Source: Leucobacter sp. UBA1945 (GTDB lineage: Bacteria; Actinomycetota; Actinomycetes; Actinomycetales; Microbacteriaceae). From it: a stretch of DNA of 11,892 nucleotides. Below the pieces are notes generated by a model that searched no databases, had not been told where the DNA came from, and saw nothing but the letters and a program-made list of their open reading frames with translations. Below, piece after piece: positions 11,378 through 11,892 of the stretch. The translations under genes were made by a program, and so were the position numbers. The stretch is taken from assembly GCA_002336855.1 (NCBI GenBank), contig DDEV01000033.1, positions 1 through 11,892 of the forward strand, written 5' to 3'. Position 1 is the stretch's first letter. Every line of letters starts with the position of its first letter.

Positions 11378-11722
11378 ATGACCGAGCCGGCGCACTTCAG
11401 AGACCTGCTGAGCGGGCTCCAGTCACGCGCTGCTGCTCGAATCGACAGGCTCGAGACCGAACTCGACAATCTCGCGCGCGCCCGGCGAGACGGCTCTGAT
11501 GACGACGAGCATGACCCCGAGGGCGTGCCGCTTTCGGCGGAGTGGTCGAGACTGGTCGGTCTCTTGCAGGCCGCTCGGTCGGAGGCCGCAGAGGTCGACA
11601 GCGCGCTGCTCCGACTCGAAGCAGGTACCTACGGCATCTGCTCCCAGTGCCGCAAGGCTATTCCCGTCGAGCGACTCGAAGCGCGCCCCTTCGCCGACCG
11701 CTGCGTTCGCTGCGCGAGCTAG
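11378..11722 (+). CDS. TraR/DksA-family zinc-finger protein
   Basis: This 114-residue protein has an N-terminal helical hairpin (about 8-80) with an acidic turn (DGSDDDEHDPEG, 38-49) and a C4 zinc finger: Cys88/Cys91 (YGICSQC) and Cys109/Cys112 (DRCVRC). This is the DksA/TraR layout, in which a coiled-coil tip enters the RNA polymerase secondary channel and modulates initiation. The classical DksA tip motif with two aspartates and alanine is not clearly present, so an RNA polymerase effect is inferred from the fold family only. From memory, actinobacterial members of this size are mostly uncharacterised. The ATG at 11378 follows a -10 hexamer within the upstream gene, so it may be transcribed independently of the PHP-ychJ unit as well as by read-through. 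The stop codon is buried in a strong terminator hairpin. Confidence 0.85.
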   Translation: MTEPAHFRDLLSGLQSRAAARIDRLETELDNLARARRDGSDDDEHDPEGVPLSAEWSRLVGLLQAARSEAAEVDSALLRLEAGTYGICSQCRKAIPVERLEARPFADRCVRCAS

Positions 11723-11743
11723 CGGTACCGGCTAGCTCGCGCA
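11711..11743. terminator. Strong terminator hairpin containing the TraR/DksA stop codon
   Basis: TGCGCGAGCTAGC (11711-11723) and GCTAGCTCGCGCA (11731-11743) are perfect 13-base arms around the loop GGTACCG. The TAG stop (11720-11722) lies in the left arm. No U-tract follows. It sits between convergent genes, so it can act in both directions. Bases 11744-11787 hold nothing I recognise. Confidence 0.75.
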
Positions 11744-11787
11744 CTTCGCGTTCGTGCTGACGATGCGGCCGGCGTGAGGGCGTTCGG

Positions 11788-11892
11788 TTATTCGGCCGAT
11801 GAAGCAGAAGCGTCGCTTGCGCCGCCCTGCTCGGCGCCGCCCTGCTCAGTGGTCGCGGCAGCGGCTGCGCCCTGACCTCGCCCACGGCCACC
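11788..11892 (-). CDS. C-terminal tail of a Gly/Ala-rich protein (gene cut by the window edge)
   Basis: The last 34 codons and TAA stop of a minus-strand gene are visible. They encode a low-complexity tail with RGRG near its start, an Ala-rich stretch, two Glu-Gln-Gly-Gly-Ala blocks and Ser/Ala-Glu at the end. Such Arg/Gly-rich tails are common on actinobacterial DEAD-box RNA helicases, and from memory a helicase is a frequent neighbour of these genes, but no catalytic motif is inside the window. The downstream hairpin at 11711-11743 probably also terminates it. Confidence 0.5.
   Translation of the reverse strand, partial: GGRGRGQGAAAAATTEQGGAEQGGASDASASSAE

Noticed and set aside
1..11892. 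Mobile elements, prophage genes, CRISPR arrays, toxin-antitoxin or defence systems
   Set aside because: No transposase, integrase, attachment-site duplication, regular repeat array or recognisable defence gene is visible. The gene order is that of a conserved actinobacterial backbone.

Overview
This is a GC-rich chromosomal window from an actinobacterium, most likely of the Microbacteriaceae (order Micrococcales). The support is an actinobacterial-type dapD diverging from dapE, a DUF3117 mini-protein, a TatB with the actinobacterial block GPEFDDVDW/LDPRQYDPRRIIRDALLED, and a Mrp/DUF1003/MgtE_N-CBS gene cluster. From memory, the order dapD-dapE-DUF3117-methyltransferase-tatB-mrp-MgtE_N/CBS follows Mycobacterium tuberculosis Rv1201c to about Rv1232c, so this is conserved backbone rather than an island. 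I see no insertion sequence, phage gene, CRISPR array, tRNA or rRNA.

Layout. 1-156: terminators only. 157-2264: divergent dapD and dapE, the succinylase branch of lysine/diaminopimelate synthesis. 2336-2506: DUF3117 protein, followed by a large 19-bp-arm hairpin. 2672-3304 (-): an O-methyltransferase, divergent from tatB (3428-3922). 3954-6963 (-): a three-gene, translationally coupled operon running PRC/MgtE_N/CBS protein, then DUF1003 membrane protein, then Mrp ATPase. 7002-7499: a GspM/YflT-like stress membrane protein, divergent from that operon. 7530-10115 (-): pepP and three membrane proteins (two tiny ones and a DUF4190-like one with a Cys-containing outer domain). 10157-11722: PHP phosphoesterase, YchJ-like SEC-C protein and a TraR/DksA zinc-finger protein. 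11788-11892 (-): the last 34 codons of another gene.

The most striking signal is in the starts. Seven genes have a TANNNT hexamer exactly 6 (once 7) bases upstream of the start codon, and three more have a weaker NANNAT version at the same spacing, mostly with no Shine-Dalgarno sequence. This is the signature of leaderless transcripts whose first base is the start codon. Only DUF3117, the methyltransferase and one small membrane protein rely on a ribosome binding site; DUF1003, mrp and ychJ begin in 4-bp GTGA overlaps. In the 17-bp dapD/dapE gap the two -10 hexamers share five base pairs, so the two promoters should exclude each other.

A second recurring theme is hairpins that bury the stop codon of the gene they end (methyltransferase, DUF4190-like gene, TraR/DksA gene), largely without U-tracts. 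I find no wholly new system. The least understood unit is the PRC-MgtE_N-CBS/DUF1003/Mrp operon, together with its divergent stress gene.
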